Notes: generated by a model from the sequence alone, not told the origin. A stretch of 64,000 nt of DNA from Haloferax sulfurifontis ATCC BAA-897 (GCF_000337835.1 NZ_AOLM01000024.1:1-64000), one strand, 5' to 3'. Shown: positions 51,733 to 61,766, counted from the first letter of the stretch. Program-made: numbers and translations.

Positions 51733-52737
51733 TCAGGCCGACTCGGTCGCGCCCTCCGGGGCCGTCTCGATGTGAATCGGCTCCGTCTCGCCCGCCTCCC
51801 CCTGTGATTCGTACCACGCGACCGTCTCGGCGATGGCGTCTCGCAGGGGGGTCGGTTCGACGGCGTCGCCGAACGCCTCGCGGAACTTCGCGTCGCGGAC
51901 GACGTACGGCTCCTCGAAGGCGTACCGCATCTCCGAGAGCTCTTTCAGCGGTGCGCTCAGGTAGCCGCCGAGGGTCAGCGCGAGCCCCGGCGCGGCGATG
52001 ATGCGCGGGAAGCCGGGGTCGACCTCGGCGGCCTCGTAGACGAGGTCGACGAAGCGGCGCGTCGAGACCGTCTCGGGGTTCGGGACGTGCCAGACCTCGC
52101 CGAGCGCCTCGTCGCGCTCGCCGAGGAGGACGAGCGCCCGCGCGAAGTCGGGGACGTAGGTGTAGGTGTGGGCGAGTCGCGGGTCGCCGAACACCTTGGC
52201 GCGCTTGCCGGCGACGGCGGCTCCGAACACCTGCTCGCCGACGACCGACTCGCGGACGCGCGGACCGAAGAAGTCGCTGGCGCGGCCGATGGTCGCCTCG
52301 ACGCGGCCCGCCTCGTGGGCGTCGAGGACGATGTCGGCGCACTCGGCTCTGGTCTGTCCCTTCGGGCCGGTCGCGGCATAGGGGAGGTCCTCGGTGAGCC
52401 GCACTTGCACCGGGCCGTACATGTAGAGGTTCTCGGCGACGACGAGGCGCGCGCCGGCGGCTTCGGCCCCCGCGACGATGCCGCGGGTGAGGTCGGGGAA
52501 CAGTTCGGGCCAGTCGTCGTACGGCGGTTTGGCGCAGTGGTAGACGACATCCGCGTCCGCGAACGCGGCGACGGCGCGGTCGGGGTAGAGCACGTCGGCG
52601 AGGCGGCTCTCGACGCCTTCGGGGAGGAAGTCGGGTTCGTGGCGGGTCACCGCGGCCACGTCCTCCCCGCGTTCTCGGAGCTGTTCCATCACCGCGAGTC
52701 CGACGGGACCGGCCCCCACCACCACGTGTTGTGTCAT
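51733..52737 (-). CDS. NAD(P)-dependent epimerase/dehydratase-like protein
   Basis: 334 residues of the extended SDR family. The NAD-binding loop is VVVGAGPVGLAVMEQL (residues 5-20), a GxGxxG form close to but not the classic GxxGxxG of SDR epimerases. ENLYMYGPVQ replaces the usual catalytic Tyr-x-x-x-Lys region, where Tyr lies in NLYMYG; a Lys at the right distance is not seen, so activity may be altered. YTYVPDFARALVLLGE is the downstream SDR signature. Substrate unknown. Confidence 0.85.
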   Translation of the reverse strand: MTQHVVVGAGPVGLAVMEQLRERGEDVAAVTRHEPDFLPEGVESRLADVLYPDRAVAAFADADVVYHCAKPPYDDWPELFPDLTRGIVAGAEAAGARLVVAENLYMYGPVQVRLTEDLPYAATGPKGQTRAECADIVLDAHEAGRVEATIGRASDFFGPRVRESVVGEQVFGAAVAGKRAKVFGDPRLAHTYTYVPDFARALVLLGERDEALGEVWHVPNPETVSTRRFVDLVYEAAEVDPGFPRIIAAPGLALTLGGYLSAPLKELSEMRYAFEEPYVVRDAKFREAFGDAVEPTPLRDAIAETVAWYESQGEAGETEPIHIETAPEGATESA

Positions 52738-52839
52738 GGCCTCCCGTACGCGCGCCGGCGACAAAGCGGTGTCTAGGCCCGTCAGGTCCCGAGACGACTC
52801 GTAGGGTTTATCCATACCGGCGAGGTAGTTCGCGGTACT

Positions 52840-53109
52840 ATGGCCGACAACAAGGCACGATCCGTCGGTAGTTCCGGGCGCTTCGGCGCGCGGTACGGCC
52901 GCGTCGCTCGACGCCGCGTCAAGGAAATCGAAGCAGAGATGCGCAACTCCAAAGTCGACGGCGACGACGTCACTCGCGTCGAAACCGGCGTCTGGAAGAA
53001 CGAGGAGACCGGCGAGGTTTTCACCGGCGGCACCTACCGCCCGCAGACCCCCGCCGGCAAGCAGGTCCGCCGCTCCATCCGCGCCGCGCTCACCGGCGAG
53101 GACGAATAA
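52840..53109 (+). CDS. rpl37ae: 50S ribosomal protein L37Ae (eL43), cysteine-free
   Basis: 89 residues. [21 protein letters not shown] (11-31) and [22 protein letters not shown] (about 63-84) are clear L37Ae signatures. The four cysteines of the usual zinc ribbon are absent: the positions are taken by [19 protein letters not shown], and the protein has no cysteine at all. The fold must be stabilised another way. First gene of a five-gene operon with rpoP, pcc1, prefoldin beta and a DUF3194 gene. A GGGTTTATCC box about 28-37 bases upstream sets the promoter. Confidence 0.92.
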   Translation: MADNKARSVGSSGRFGARYGRVARRRVKEIEAEMRNSKVDGDDVTRVETGVWKNEETGEVFTGGTYRPQTPAGKQVRRSIRAALTGEDE

Positions 53110-53142
53110 CTCCCAAGTAGTCTCGACGCTTTCCATCTCACA

Positions 53143-53277
53143 ATGAGCTACAAGTGTTCCCGGTGCAAGCGCGATGTCGAACTGGACGAGTTCGGTGGCG
53201 TCCGCTGTCCGTACTGCGGCCACCGCGTCCTGCTGAAAGAGCGGTCGCCCAACGTCAAAGAAGTCGCCGTCGAGTAG
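53143..53277 (+). CDS. rpoP: RNA polymerase subunit P (Rpo12)
   Basis: 44 residues: [17 protein letters not shown] then [16 protein letters not shown]. Two CxxC pairs (C5/C8 and C23/C26) form the zinc ribbon of the smallest polymerase subunits, equivalent to eukaryotic Rpb12. It links the Rpo3/Rpo10/Rpo11 assembly platform to the rest of the enzyme. It follows rpl37ae by 33 bases and is separated from the next gene by one base. Confidence 0.95.
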   Translation: MSYKCSRCKRDVELDEFGGVRCPYCGHRVLLKERSPNVKEVAVE

Positions 53278-53278
53278 C

Positions 53279-53548
53279 GTGCGCCCAGCGCACAGCGCTT
53301 CGCTCGAATTCGACTATTCTACCGAGCGGCGCGCGCGCGTCGTCGAGCGAAGCGTCGCCGTCGAAACGGGTGAGATAGACGACGCTCGGTCCGGTGCGCG
53401 CGTCGCCCGCGAGGGGCGGACCGTCATCGTCACCGTCGAGGCCGGCGACCTCGTCGCGCTCCGAGCGGGCGTGAACTCGTGGATACGCCTCGTAGAGACC
53501 GCAGAGCGCGTCGCTTCGGCGGGGAGCGCGCTGTCGGAGTCCGCGTAG
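53279..53548 (+). CDS. pcc1: KEOPS complex subunit Pcc1
   Basis: 89 residues, GTG start two bases after the rpoP stop. HSASLEFDYSTERRARVVERSVAVE and then GRTVIVTVEAGDLVALRAGVNSWIRLVETAERV match Pcc1, the dimerising subunit of KEOPS. KEOPS with Kae1 and Bud32 makes N6-threonylcarbamoyladenosine at position 37 of tRNAs that read ANN codons. Its linkage to rpl37ae-rpoP-prefoldin is conserved in archaea. Confidence 0.9.
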   Translation: MRPAHSASLEFDYSTERRARVVERSVAVETGEIDDARSGARVAREGRTVIVTVEAGDLVALRAGVNSWIRLVETAERVASAGSALSESA

Positions 53549-53591
53549 GAGACCGCGGGTGTTTTAGGGCCGGCGTCCCGTCGGTTCGGGT

Positions 53592-53975
53592 ATGCAGGGA
53601 AGTCTACCGCCGGAAGCCCAGGAGAAGCTCGAAGAACTGCAGAACCTTCAGGAGACCGCCCAGAACGTCTCCGAGCAGAAGCAGTCCTCCGAGACGGCGC
53701 TCAACGAGGCGCAGACGGCGCTCACCACGCTCGAAGAGATTGACGGTGACTCGAAGATGTACCGCGAGGTCGGCGAACTCCTCATCGAGACCGACTACGA
53801 GTCGGCCAAAGACGACCTCGAAGAGAAGGTCGAGAACCTCGAAGTGCGCGTCGAACAGCTCACGAAGCAGGAGACGCGCGTGCAGGAGAAGTTCGAGAGC
53901 CTGCAGGAAGAACTCCAGCAGATGCTCCAGGGCGGCGCGGGCGGCGCGGGTCCGATGGGCCCCGGCGGCGCGTAA
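53592..53975 (+). CDS. pfdB: Prefoldin subunit beta
   Basis: 127 residues. Two long helices ([24 protein letters not shown] and [33 protein letters not shown]) form the coiled-coil arm, joined by the beta-hairpin region [24 protein letters not shown]. Four beta and two alpha subunits make the jellyfish-shaped chaperone that passes unfolded proteins to the thermosome. The C-terminus is a Gly/Ala tail. The next gene begins immediately after the stop. Confidence 0.95.
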   Translation: MQGSLPPEAQEKLEELQNLQETAQNVSEQKQSSETALNEAQTALTTLEEIDGDSKMYREVGELLIETDYESAKDDLEEKVENLEVRVEQLTKQETRVQEKFESLQEELQQMLQGGAGGAGPMGPGGA

Positions 53976-54248
<273 letters not shown>

Positions 54249-54295
54249 GGGACGTTCTCGCGGGCACCCCCCGCACTCGGTTTCTCCCGGCGAGC

Positions 54296-54313
54296 GGCCG
54301 CGCTGTCGCGGCC
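54296..54313. terminator. GC-rich hairpin downstream of the rpl37ae operon
   Basis: GGCCGCG and CGCGGCC pair around a CTGT loop, about 50 bases after the last stop of the operon. No T-run follows, so a role in termination or RNA stability is only suggested. Confidence 0.35.
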
Positions 54314-54432
54314 GTCGCGCGGAACGAACGCGAAGCGATTCGCTCACAGAAGTTTGGATTCCGCAAGAATCACCACTGGCCGGTGTGAAACCACCCGACA
54401 CAATTAAACATGATAGTGATGTATGTTACCTC

Positions 54433-54639
54433 ATGTCAATACGGAGAACCCCGAGAGGGACGACCGCGTTGGACCGGTTACGAGAGCGATACAGCGAGGC
54501 CGACCTCACCTGTTCGAAGTGCGGCTTCACCGACGACGACGGCGAGTGGTCGGCCAAGACGACCGGGTCGAGCGTGTTCTACCGGCGCGTCTGTCCGAGT
54601 TGCGGCGCTATCGAGACGCGAACGCTCTCGCTGAAGTAG
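54433..54639 (+). CDS. HVO_0649-type zinc-finger protein
   Basis: 68 residues starting MSIRRTPRGTTALDRLRERY. Two pairs of cysteines (LTCSKCGFTDDDGEW and RRVCPSCGAIETRTLSLK) form a zinc ribbon like those of transcription-factor or ribosomal zinc domains. I recognise it as the haloarchaeal HVO_0649 family; role unknown. An AATTAAACAT box about 26-31 bases before this ATG supports it over an earlier in-frame start 16 codons upstream. Confidence 0.8.
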   Translation: MSIRRTPRGTTALDRLRERYSEADLTCSKCGFTDDDGEWSAKTTGSSVFYRRVCPSCGAIETRTLSLK

Positions 54640-54755
54640 TACGGCGGGCGGTCGCTCGTCGCTCGAATCGACCCGCGAGTGGCGACGCCGGAACCGCAGA
54701 GAACGAGAGGTGGGGGAGCGCCGGACGAAGACGAGCCGCCGGCCGCCGGCGTCAT

Positions 54756-56669
54756 CTACGCGAGGAAGAACACGAGCAGGCTGACCGCCATCGCCGCGAG
54801 GATGAGCGCGATTGCGAGCGCCCCGCCCATCGAGACGACGACGTTGGCGTGGCTGGCGAGCGTCTCGGTGCGGTCGTTGCCGAAAATCGTCACCTCCGCG
54901 CGTTCGGTCGCCATGCCGGCGACGACCGGCTCGGCGTCCGCGAGCGCGTCGTCGACGAGGCGCTCGATGGTCTCGCGGAGTTCGTCGGGGTCGATGGCCG
55001 CGCCGACCTGATTTTCCGCCTCGACGGTGTTGACGATGTGGGTGTCCGTCGTCATCACCTCGGCCACGTCGGCTCTCGCGTCCGGGCCGGTCGTCAGCCC
55101 CTCGACGATGCGGTCGCGCAGGCCCGGTTCCATGTTGTTGCCGTCGATGAGGACGTACGCGGTCGTCTGGTCGCCGACGGTCGTCGCGGCCACGCGGATG
55201 CCCAGCGGGCCGATTCCCTCCCGCGTCGTCCAGTCGGTCGGGTCGAACGCCGTTCCCAGCGAGAGCGACCCGGACGGCGACGCCGAGAGCTCCTCGCCCG
55301 CGAGTCCGGCGGCGGTAATCATGTCGAACGACCGCTTGCTCCCCGGCGTGACGTGGCCGAGGTCGGGACCCTGAAGCCCGTTGTTGCAGTTGTGGGCGTC
55401 GACGAGAAGCACGTCGCGCAGTCCCGACGTTCGGGCCTCTGCGGACGCCGAGAGGCCGACCGCGTACTCGACGTCGTCCGCGAACTGCGGGGCGTACGTC
55501 GAGACGAGGAGCGCGTCGTCGCCGAAGCGCTGACCGAGCATCTTCGCGTCGCCGGACTGCACGCGGACGCTTTCTGTCACGTCGGAGCTGTACTCGATGC
55601 GCTCGTAGGCGTCGTCGGCCGCGTCGAGGACCACGTCCACCTCGCGTTCGGTCACGAGGTTGAAGTCGTGCCCCGCGGTCGCGTGGGGCGGGAACACGAG
55701 TCCCTCGCCCCGGCGGGCGACGCGCTCGGGGAAGTTGCCGCCGCCGATTTCGCCCATCGGCCCGGGGTGAATCATCGGCAGGACGAACCGCGCCTTCTCG
55801 GTGCCGTCCTCGCGCTCGAACGAGAGCACGGTGACGGGGACGATGGCCTCCTGTCCGAGCTGTTCGAAGAAGTCCTCCAGTTCGCGGGTGCCCTCGGCGA
55901 TGTGGCCGATAAACCCGCGGATGAAGTCGAGGACCGACACGCCGAGCCCGCGACGCCACGGGCGGTCGACGATGCGGAGGAAGACGTAGACGCCGATGGC
56001 GTACATCACGCAGGTGATAGCGAGGAGTTGGAAGTGACTCAGCGCGATGGCCGACAGCTCCGGCGGGGCCCGGTCGGGGCGGGCGAGGTAGGGCATCAGA
56101 TAGGCGTCGAGGATGGGGCCGCCGACCTCGAAGAAGCGGAGCGTCCCGCTGTAGACGAACAGGAGGGCGGCGGACGTGAGCGTCTGGATGCTCGCCGGGA
56201 CCGCCGCGATGAGCAACGACGACCGCGAGACGGCCATCACGATGAGCAGGCGGAAGGCGAACACCGACGCGAGGGCGACCACGAGCGCGTCGAAGATGAA
56301 CGTCTGGCCGAGGCCCGTAAAGACGGAGACGATGGCGGCTCCGGTGAGGAACGTGACGATGATTACCTCGCCGGCGAGCGCGAGGAGCGACGAGCGGTTG
56401 TGCGTCAGCTTCCCGCCGACGAACCGGTCGACGCCGGTGGTGCCGAACGCCGCGACGACGGTCGGAATCCCGATGAAGAAGATGCCTTCCCAAGCGTCTC
56501 TCCCGAGGAAGAAGATGCCCCGCCACGACCCGGCGAGGTCCCCGGAGTCGAACGCGCCGATACCCGCCATCGCGGCGACGAGCAGGGCGAACCCGAGACT
56601 CGTGTACCAGCTGGGCGCGCGGAAGATGAACCGCGAGAGCCCAGCGAGGTCGCTCTGGGTGGAGGTCAT
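54756..56669 (-). CDS. DUF2070 membrane protein
   Basis: 637 residues. The first third has about six membrane helices starting in SLGFALLVAAMAGIGAF. The long soluble middle part holds conserved HPGPMGEIGGGNFPERV (about residues 296-312), HATAGHDFNLV, LLVDAHNCNNG and TSTYAPQF-like stretches, with His and Asp residues that look like a metal or catalytic site. The protein ends in one more helix. DUF2070 proteins occur in most archaea and have no established function; the conserved His-Pro-Gly-Pro and Asp-Ala-His-Asn motifs suggest an enzyme acting at the membrane. Confidence 0.88.
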   Translation of the reverse strand: MTSTQSDLAGLSRFIFRAPSWYTSLGFALLVAAMAGIGAFDSGDLAGSWRGIFFLGRDAWEGIFFIGIPTVVAAFGTTGVDRFVGGKLTHNRSSLLALAGEVIIVTFLTGAAIVSVFTGLGQTFIFDALVVALASVFAFRLLIVMAVSRSSLLIAAVPASIQTLTSAALLFVYSGTLRFFEVGGPILDAYLMPYLARPDRAPPELSAIALSHFQLLAITCVMYAIGVYVFLRIVDRPWRRGLGVSVLDFIRGFIGHIAEGTRELEDFFEQLGQEAIVPVTVLSFEREDGTEKARFVLPMIHPGPMGEIGGGNFPERVARRGEGLVFPPHATAGHDFNLVTEREVDVVLDAADDAYERIEYSSDVTESVRVQSGDAKMLGQRFGDDALLVSTYAPQFADDVEYAVGLSASAEARTSGLRDVLLVDAHNCNNGLQGPDLGHVTPGSKRSFDMITAAGLAGEELSASPSGSLSLGTAFDPTDWTTREGIGPLGIRVAATTVGDQTTAYVLIDGNNMEPGLRDRIVEGLTTGPDARADVAEVMTTDTHIVNTVEAENQVGAAIDPDELRETIERLVDDALADAEPVVAGMATERAEVTIFGNDRTETLASHANVVVSMGGALAIALILAAMAVSLLVFFLA

Positions 56670-56769
56670 TTCCCGAACAGACAGAACGGAGGCCGGTAAA
56701 TGTCTCGGCTTGCGTCCGAGAAACGACCGTGAGAGATTGCGTCGCGTCGCCGGGATGCGGTTTTCCGCG

Positions 56770-56805
56770 GCGGCGACAGGAGAAGTGAGTCGCGGCGACA
56801 GGAGA
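56770..56805. repeat. 14-bp direct repeat in intergenic DNA
   Basis: GCGGCGACAGGAGA at 56770-56783 recurs at 56792-56805 (period 22) in the 226-bp gap between the divergent-facing DUF2070 promoter side and the end of guaA. Nothing else of note is seen in this gap. Confidence 0.5.
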
Positions 56806-56895
56806 GAACGCGACGAGTCACCGCGGAGAACGCGGTCGCGGTCGCGTCGAAGACGGCCGACCGCTCAGCTCTCGATTACTGCTCGCAGACGCCGG

Positions 56896-57447
56896 CTATC
56901 GCTCGCAGATGTCGATGAAGTTCTCGAACACTTCCTCGCCCTCGTCGGTGTGGGCGACCTCGGGGTGCCACTGGACGCCGTAGAGGTCGCGGTCGGTGTC
57001 GCTCATGGCCTCGATGGTACACACGTCGCTCGTGGCGGTGTGCGTGAAGCCCTCGGGGACCTCCTTGACTTCGTCGGCGTGGCTGGCCCAGACGCGGGTC
57101 TCGGGGGCGAGCGAGCCGATAAGGGGGTCGTCCTCGTCGAGGATTTCCACGTCCACGTCGGCGTAGCCGCCGTAGTCGCCGGAGCCGACGCGACCGTCGA
57201 GTTCTTCCGCGAGAATCTGCATGCCGAGACAGATGCCCAAGACGGGCACGTCGAGGTCGAGGTAGTCGGGACAGCGGCCGATGCGGTCCATGTCGGGGCC
57301 GCCGGAGAGGACGATGCCGTCCGCGTCGATGTCCGCGGGGTCGGTGTCGTTGTCGACGAGTTCGGTGTCGACGCCGAGGTCGCGGAGCGCGCGCCGTTCG
57401 AGGTGGGTGAACTGCCCGTGGTTGTCGATGACGACGATGCGGGTCAT
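56896..57447 (-). CDS. guaA1: GMP synthase, glutamine amidotransferase subunit
   Basis: 183 residues of the class I glutaminase type. The nucleophile is C73 in GICLGMQ; the His and Glu of the triad are in QWHPEV near residue 160. IVVIDNHGQFTHLERR is the N-terminal strand specific to the archaeal split GMP synthase, in which this subunit makes ammonia for a separate synthetase (GuaAb), not present here. The start at MTRIVVIDNHG fits the family. Confidence 0.93.
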   Translation of the reverse strand: MTRIVVIDNHGQFTHLERRALRDLGVDTELVDNDTDPADIDADGIVLSGGPDMDRIGRCPDYLDLDVPVLGICLGMQILAEELDGRVGSGDYGGYADVDVEILDEDDPLIGSLAPETRVWASHADEVKEVPEGFTHTATSDVCTIEAMSDTDRDLYGVQWHPEVAHTDEGEEVFENFIDICER

Positions 57448-57562
57448 GTCCCGGATTGGACCACCGTGCCTAAAAGTCAATCGAAGAGTGGTCGAGATAC
57501 GCGTATCCGTGCATCAGATTGGCACGTCGAGGGCGGTTGGAGACGGGAGTCGCCACGGCGAC

Positions 57563-58111
57563 TCACTCGTCGCCGGCGCGGTCCCGGGCCGTCTGGAACC
57601 CGAGTTCGTCGAGTTCCTTCGTCCGGCGGCCCTCCCGCTCGGCGAGCGCCTCGACGTCGGGTGAGGCGTCGTCGTCGATGCGGGCGAACGACTTGTGGAC
57701 CTTCGTGTGGCACCACCGACACAGCGCGACCGTAATCTCGTGGGAGGGTTCGTCGCTATCGCCGTCACCAGCGCCGTCACCCCCGCGGCCGCCGTACGAG
57801 AGATGGTGTTCTTCGAGTAAGGGGCGAGCGGTCGAATCGTGGGCCATGCGGACCTCTTCGAGGCCGCACCGAACGCACTCGCGGCCGCTCGTCGTCGAGG
57901 CGTAGTGCGGGCAGTCGCGGAAGTCACAGCCCTCGGCGGCCGCGACGCAGTCGTAGTCCGCTCGGGCGCGCTCGCGGGCGAACGCCGGGTCGCGGTCGGC
58001 GTACTCGCGGGCGAGCCGGCACGCGCCGTCGCTCGTGAGGTGGTCGCAACGGCCGGCGTGGTCGTAGGGGTCGTCGACTCCCACGGGCGTCCCTGTCGGC
58101 GTCCGCTCCAT
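57563..58111 (-). CDS. Cysteine-rich HNH-like protein
   Basis: 182 residues. The N-terminal half has cysteines in CDHLTSDGACRLA, CVAAAEGCDFRDCPHY and ECVRCGLEEVRM. The C-terminal half has LEEHHLSY, then ITVALCRWCHTKVHKS, the spacing His-His ... C-x-x-C-H-x3-H of a treble-clef HNH endonuclease. HNH fits visually, but some haloarchaeal proteins of this type are of unknown function (DUF7097-like, from memory). It is divergent from the DUF192 gene and not next to other defence genes. Confidence 0.75.
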   Translation of the reverse strand: MERTPTGTPVGVDDPYDHAGRCDHLTSDGACRLAREYADRDPAFARERARADYDCVAAAEGCDFRDCPHYASTTSGRECVRCGLEEVRMAHDSTARPLLEEHHLSYGGRGGDGAGDGDSDEPSHEITVALCRWCHTKVHKSFARIDDDASPDVEALAEREGRRTKELDELGFQTARDRAGDE

Positions 58112-58213
58112 GGCGCGCGTTCGGGGCGGGGCAAGCCTAAACGTTGCTCTCGGCGGCGGACGGCCCGCCGTCTCGGCGGTGGTTTCATCACGTCCGCCGT
58201 CGAAGCCGGCCCC

Positions 58214-58561
58214 GTGAGACTCGTTCACCGACAGAACGGAGACCAATCGACCCTCGCGTCGAACGTCGAGACGGCCGACTCGTTTCTCTCGCAGGCGCGC
58301 GGGCTGATGTTCCGCGGCTCCGTGCCGGACGACTACGCGCTCGTCTTCCGGTTCGACGACGCCGACCGCCACAGCCTCCACATGGTGTTCGTCCCCTTCG
58401 ACATCGACGCGCTCTGGCTCGTCGGCGACGAGGTGACGAAGAAAAAGCGGCTGTCGGCGTGGACGGGCATCGGCTTCGGGATGGCCGACACCATCGTCGA
58501 ACTCCCCGCGGGGGCGGCCGACAGCGTCGAACCGGGCGACTTGGTCGAGGTTTCGGAGTGA
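58214..58561 (+). CDS. DUF192 family protein
   Basis: 115 residues, GTG start. SQARGLMFRGSVPDDYALVFRF and HSLHMVFVPFDIDALWL are DUF192 signatures; the family forms a small beta barrel. It usually carries a signal peptide in bacteria, but none is seen here. Function unknown. A purine-poor leader offers no Shine-Dalgarno sequence. No ATG precedes the conserved region, hence the GTG. Confidence 0.85.
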   Translation: MRLVHRQNGDQSTLASNVETADSFLSQARGLMFRGSVPDDYALVFRFDDADRHSLHMVFVPFDIDALWLVGDEVTKKKRLSAWTGIGFGMADTIVELPAGAADSVEPGDLVEVSE

Positions 58562-58668
58562 CTCGCCGGTCTCGAATCAACGCCCGTCCAGCGCGGTCCC
58601 CGGAGAGACACCAATTTCTGTCGGAACCATCTCTTTTATCCCTTCATCGACAAATGTGTTCAACTACT

Positions 58669-58726
58669 ATGTCGGAACCTACCACACCGACGGAGGATAG
58701 AGTAAGTCGTCGCGAGACGGCTGGCT

Positions 58727-58746
<20 letters not shown>
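58669..58746 (+). CDS. 25-residue upstream ORF overlapping the LeuA/CimA start
   Basis: ATG 30 bases after a CTTTTATC box (58632-58639) opens a short frame, MSEPTTPTEDRVSRRETAG to the end EIRRF, stopping inside the first codons of the downstream gene in another frame. Placed exactly where a leaderless transcript should start, it could regulate translation of the main gene. It is not rich in Leu, Ile or Val codons, so a classic attenuator is unlikely. Weak evidence only. Confidence 0.4.
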
Positions 58747-60307
<1,561 letters not shown>

Positions 60308-60377
60308 GAAAACTAAACCGTCGCGTCCGCTCCCGCGTTTTTCTCCCTACTCCGGGACGACCGAGTCCGAACCCGGA

Positions 60378-60557
60378 CTACTGCGTCTCTTTGGCGACGA
60401 GGTAGGTCCAGCCGCCGCGGCGCTCGAACCCGATAGCGTCGTCGCCGAGTTCGGTCTCCGCGAAGTCGGCGACGCGGCCGGTCCGGACCGTCGTCACGTC
60501 GATGCGTCGCGTCCCGCCCCGTTCGCTCGTGTCCGCGCTTGCTACGTTCGCACTCAT
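60378..60557 (-). CDS. Small conserved-looking protein, unknown
   Basis: 59 residues starting MSANVASADTSERGGTRR and ending ERRGGWTYLVAKETQ. The acidic middle (FAETELGDDAIGFE) and the aromatic end suggest a small folded alpha/beta protein. No cysteines, membrane helix or known motif. A longer frame extends upstream to another ATG but through AT-rich sequence (TAGAGTGAAAGTG) unlikely to be coding. Confidence 0.55.
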   Translation of the reverse strand: MSANVASADTSERGGTRRIDVTTVRTGRVADFAETELGDDAIGFERRGGWTYLVAKETQ

Positions 60558-60661
60558 ACGTTGGCCGACGCGGGCAGGGGATATGTATCGCATCCTAGTA
60601 GAGTGAAAGTGAAATCGAGGGACTGCGCGGGGGGAGGCGCTCACGCGGGGGAGAGCGTGAC

Positions 60662-60823
60662 TCAGGTCGAACTCGGCTTCGAGCCCAGTCCGAAGGTGAT
60701 GAGAGTGGCCACGATGACGAACGCGACGCCGAAGTAGCCGGCAAGTCGGTAGACCTCGATGGTGAGCAACAGGAACAGGAGGGCGATGATGACTTCGAGT
60801 CTGTGTTCGAGTGTGGCGTCCAT
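60662..60823 (-). CDS. 53-residue membrane microprotein
   Basis: The short frame starts MDATLEHRLEVIIALLFLLL and continues TIEVYRLAGYFGVAFVIVATLITFGLGSKPSST. Two hydrophobic segments with a Tyr-Arg turn between them give a helical hairpin in the membrane. Clean stop, halophile-like acidic N-terminus and strong membrane signal suggest it is real. Divergent from the bluB gene with about 104 bases between. Confidence 0.65.
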   Translation of the reverse strand: MDATLEHRLEVIIALLFLLLTIEVYRLAGYFGVAFVIVATLITFGLGSKPSST

Positions 60824-60927
60824 ACGGTCCACCATTCGTGTCTGATTAGTAACTATTTCGGCAGGCGAAGCGTGAGCCGTCTGGCGTATCAGAACCGATT
60901 TGCAATCCAGTCTGGACTACCGAAACG

Positions 60928-61593
60928 ATGGTTGGGTTCACGGAGCGCGAACGGTCGGGAGTGTACAAGTCGATTTACGCGCGGCGGGACATCCGGCGGT
61001 TCGGCGACGACCCGGTGTCCGAGGAGACGCTGGCGCGACTGCTCGACGCCGCCCATCACGCCCCGAGCGTCGGCTTCTCGCAACCGTGGGACTTCGTCGT
61101 CGTCGAGGACGACGAGACGAAAGCGGAAATCGCGTCCATCGCGGAGCGGGCGATTGCGGCGGCCCGCGAGGGCTATCGAGAGCCTCGAAAATCGGAGTTC
61201 GGCCGGCTGAAGTTGGAGGGCATCACCGACGCCCCGGTGAACATCTGCGTCACGTGCGACCCGACGCGGGACGCGCCGCACGTCCTCGGGCGCAACACGA
61301 TGCAGGCGATGGACGCCTACTCGACGTGCCTCGCGGTGCAGAACCTCTGGCTGGCCGCGCGGGCCGAGGGCGTCGGCGTCGGCTGGGTGTCGTTTCTCTA
61401 CCCGCACGAAGTCCGCGAGGTGCTGGGTATTCCGCACCACGTCGAGCCGATTGCGTATCTCTGCGTCGGCTACCCCGAAGACGGATTTCCCGAGGAGCCG
61501 GTGCTTCAGCGGGAGGGTTGGCGCGAGCGCATCGACACGAGCGAACTCGTCCATCGGGAGCGGTGGGAGTCGAGAGAAGATATCGAGGACTGA
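60928..61593 (+). CDS. bluB: 5,6-dimethylbenzimidazole synthase BluB
   Basis: 221 residues of the nitroreductase fold. SIYARRDIRRFGDDPVSEETL (15-35) and HAPSVGFSQPWDFVVVED (45-62) bind FMN as in BluB, and RNTMQAMDAYSTCLAVQNLWLAARAEGVGVGWVSF is the family core. BluB fragments reduced FMN with oxygen to make the lower ligand of vitamin B12. Other cobalamin genes are not adjacent. The region before the start lacks a clear promoter box. Confidence 0.92.
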   Translation: MVGFTERERSGVYKSIYARRDIRRFGDDPVSEETLARLLDAAHHAPSVGFSQPWDFVVVEDDETKAEIASIAERAIAAAREGYREPRKSEFGRLKLEGITDAPVNICVTCDPTRDAPHVLGRNTMQAMDAYSTCLAVQNLWLAARAEGVGVGWVSFLYPHEVREVLGIPHHVEPIAYLCVGYPEDGFPEEPVLQREGWRERIDTSELVHRERWESREDIED

Positions 61594-61640
61594 GACACGG
61601 TGGCGCGACGAGACGCGCCACTCAGAACGTTGTGGCCGCG

Positions 61641-61705
61641 AGAAGCGCCGAGGGAGAGATTTGAGCCTCACTCGCTCACTGCGTTCGCTCGCTGGTTCAA
61701 ATTTC
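61641..61705. repeat. Broken tRNA-Ser 3' end with inverted copy
   Basis: Bases 61641-61665 repeat the acceptor and T-arm end of the tRNA-Ser at 61778-61862 (AGAAGCGCCGAGGGAGAGAT against AGAAGCGCCGAGGGTGAGAT). Then GAGATTTGAGCC at 61656-61667 is matched, inverted and with two changes, by GGTTCAAATTTC at 61694-61705. Between lies the palindrome-like CGCTCACTGCGTTCGCTC. Same layout as the tRNA-iMet scars. Confidence 0.75.
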
Positions 61706-61722
61706 GGGTCGTCGCACATCCT

Positions 61723-61766
61723 CGTCACGCGGGGCGAGAGACATGAACGTCTCTCGCAGGGTGACG
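61723..61766. terminator. Strong hairpin after tRNA-Ser
   Basis: Inner stem GCGAGAGAC/GTCTCTCGC (61734-61742 and 61749-61757) around ATGAAC, with outer CGTCAC/GTGACG (61723-61728 and 61761-61766). It lies 12 bases beyond the 3' end of the tRNA on the minus strand. No T-run follows, so processing or a mobile palindrome is as likely as termination. Confidence 0.5.

Noticed and set aside
51733-53223. 496-residue start for the epimerase-like protein
   Set aside because: The extra N-terminal 162 codons lie antisense to rpl37ae; the ATG at 52735-52737 opens directly at the NAD-binding strand.
61723-61766. Hairpin as an insertion-sequence inverted repeat
   Set aside because: The arms are adjacent with a 6-base loop, there is no transposase and no target duplication.
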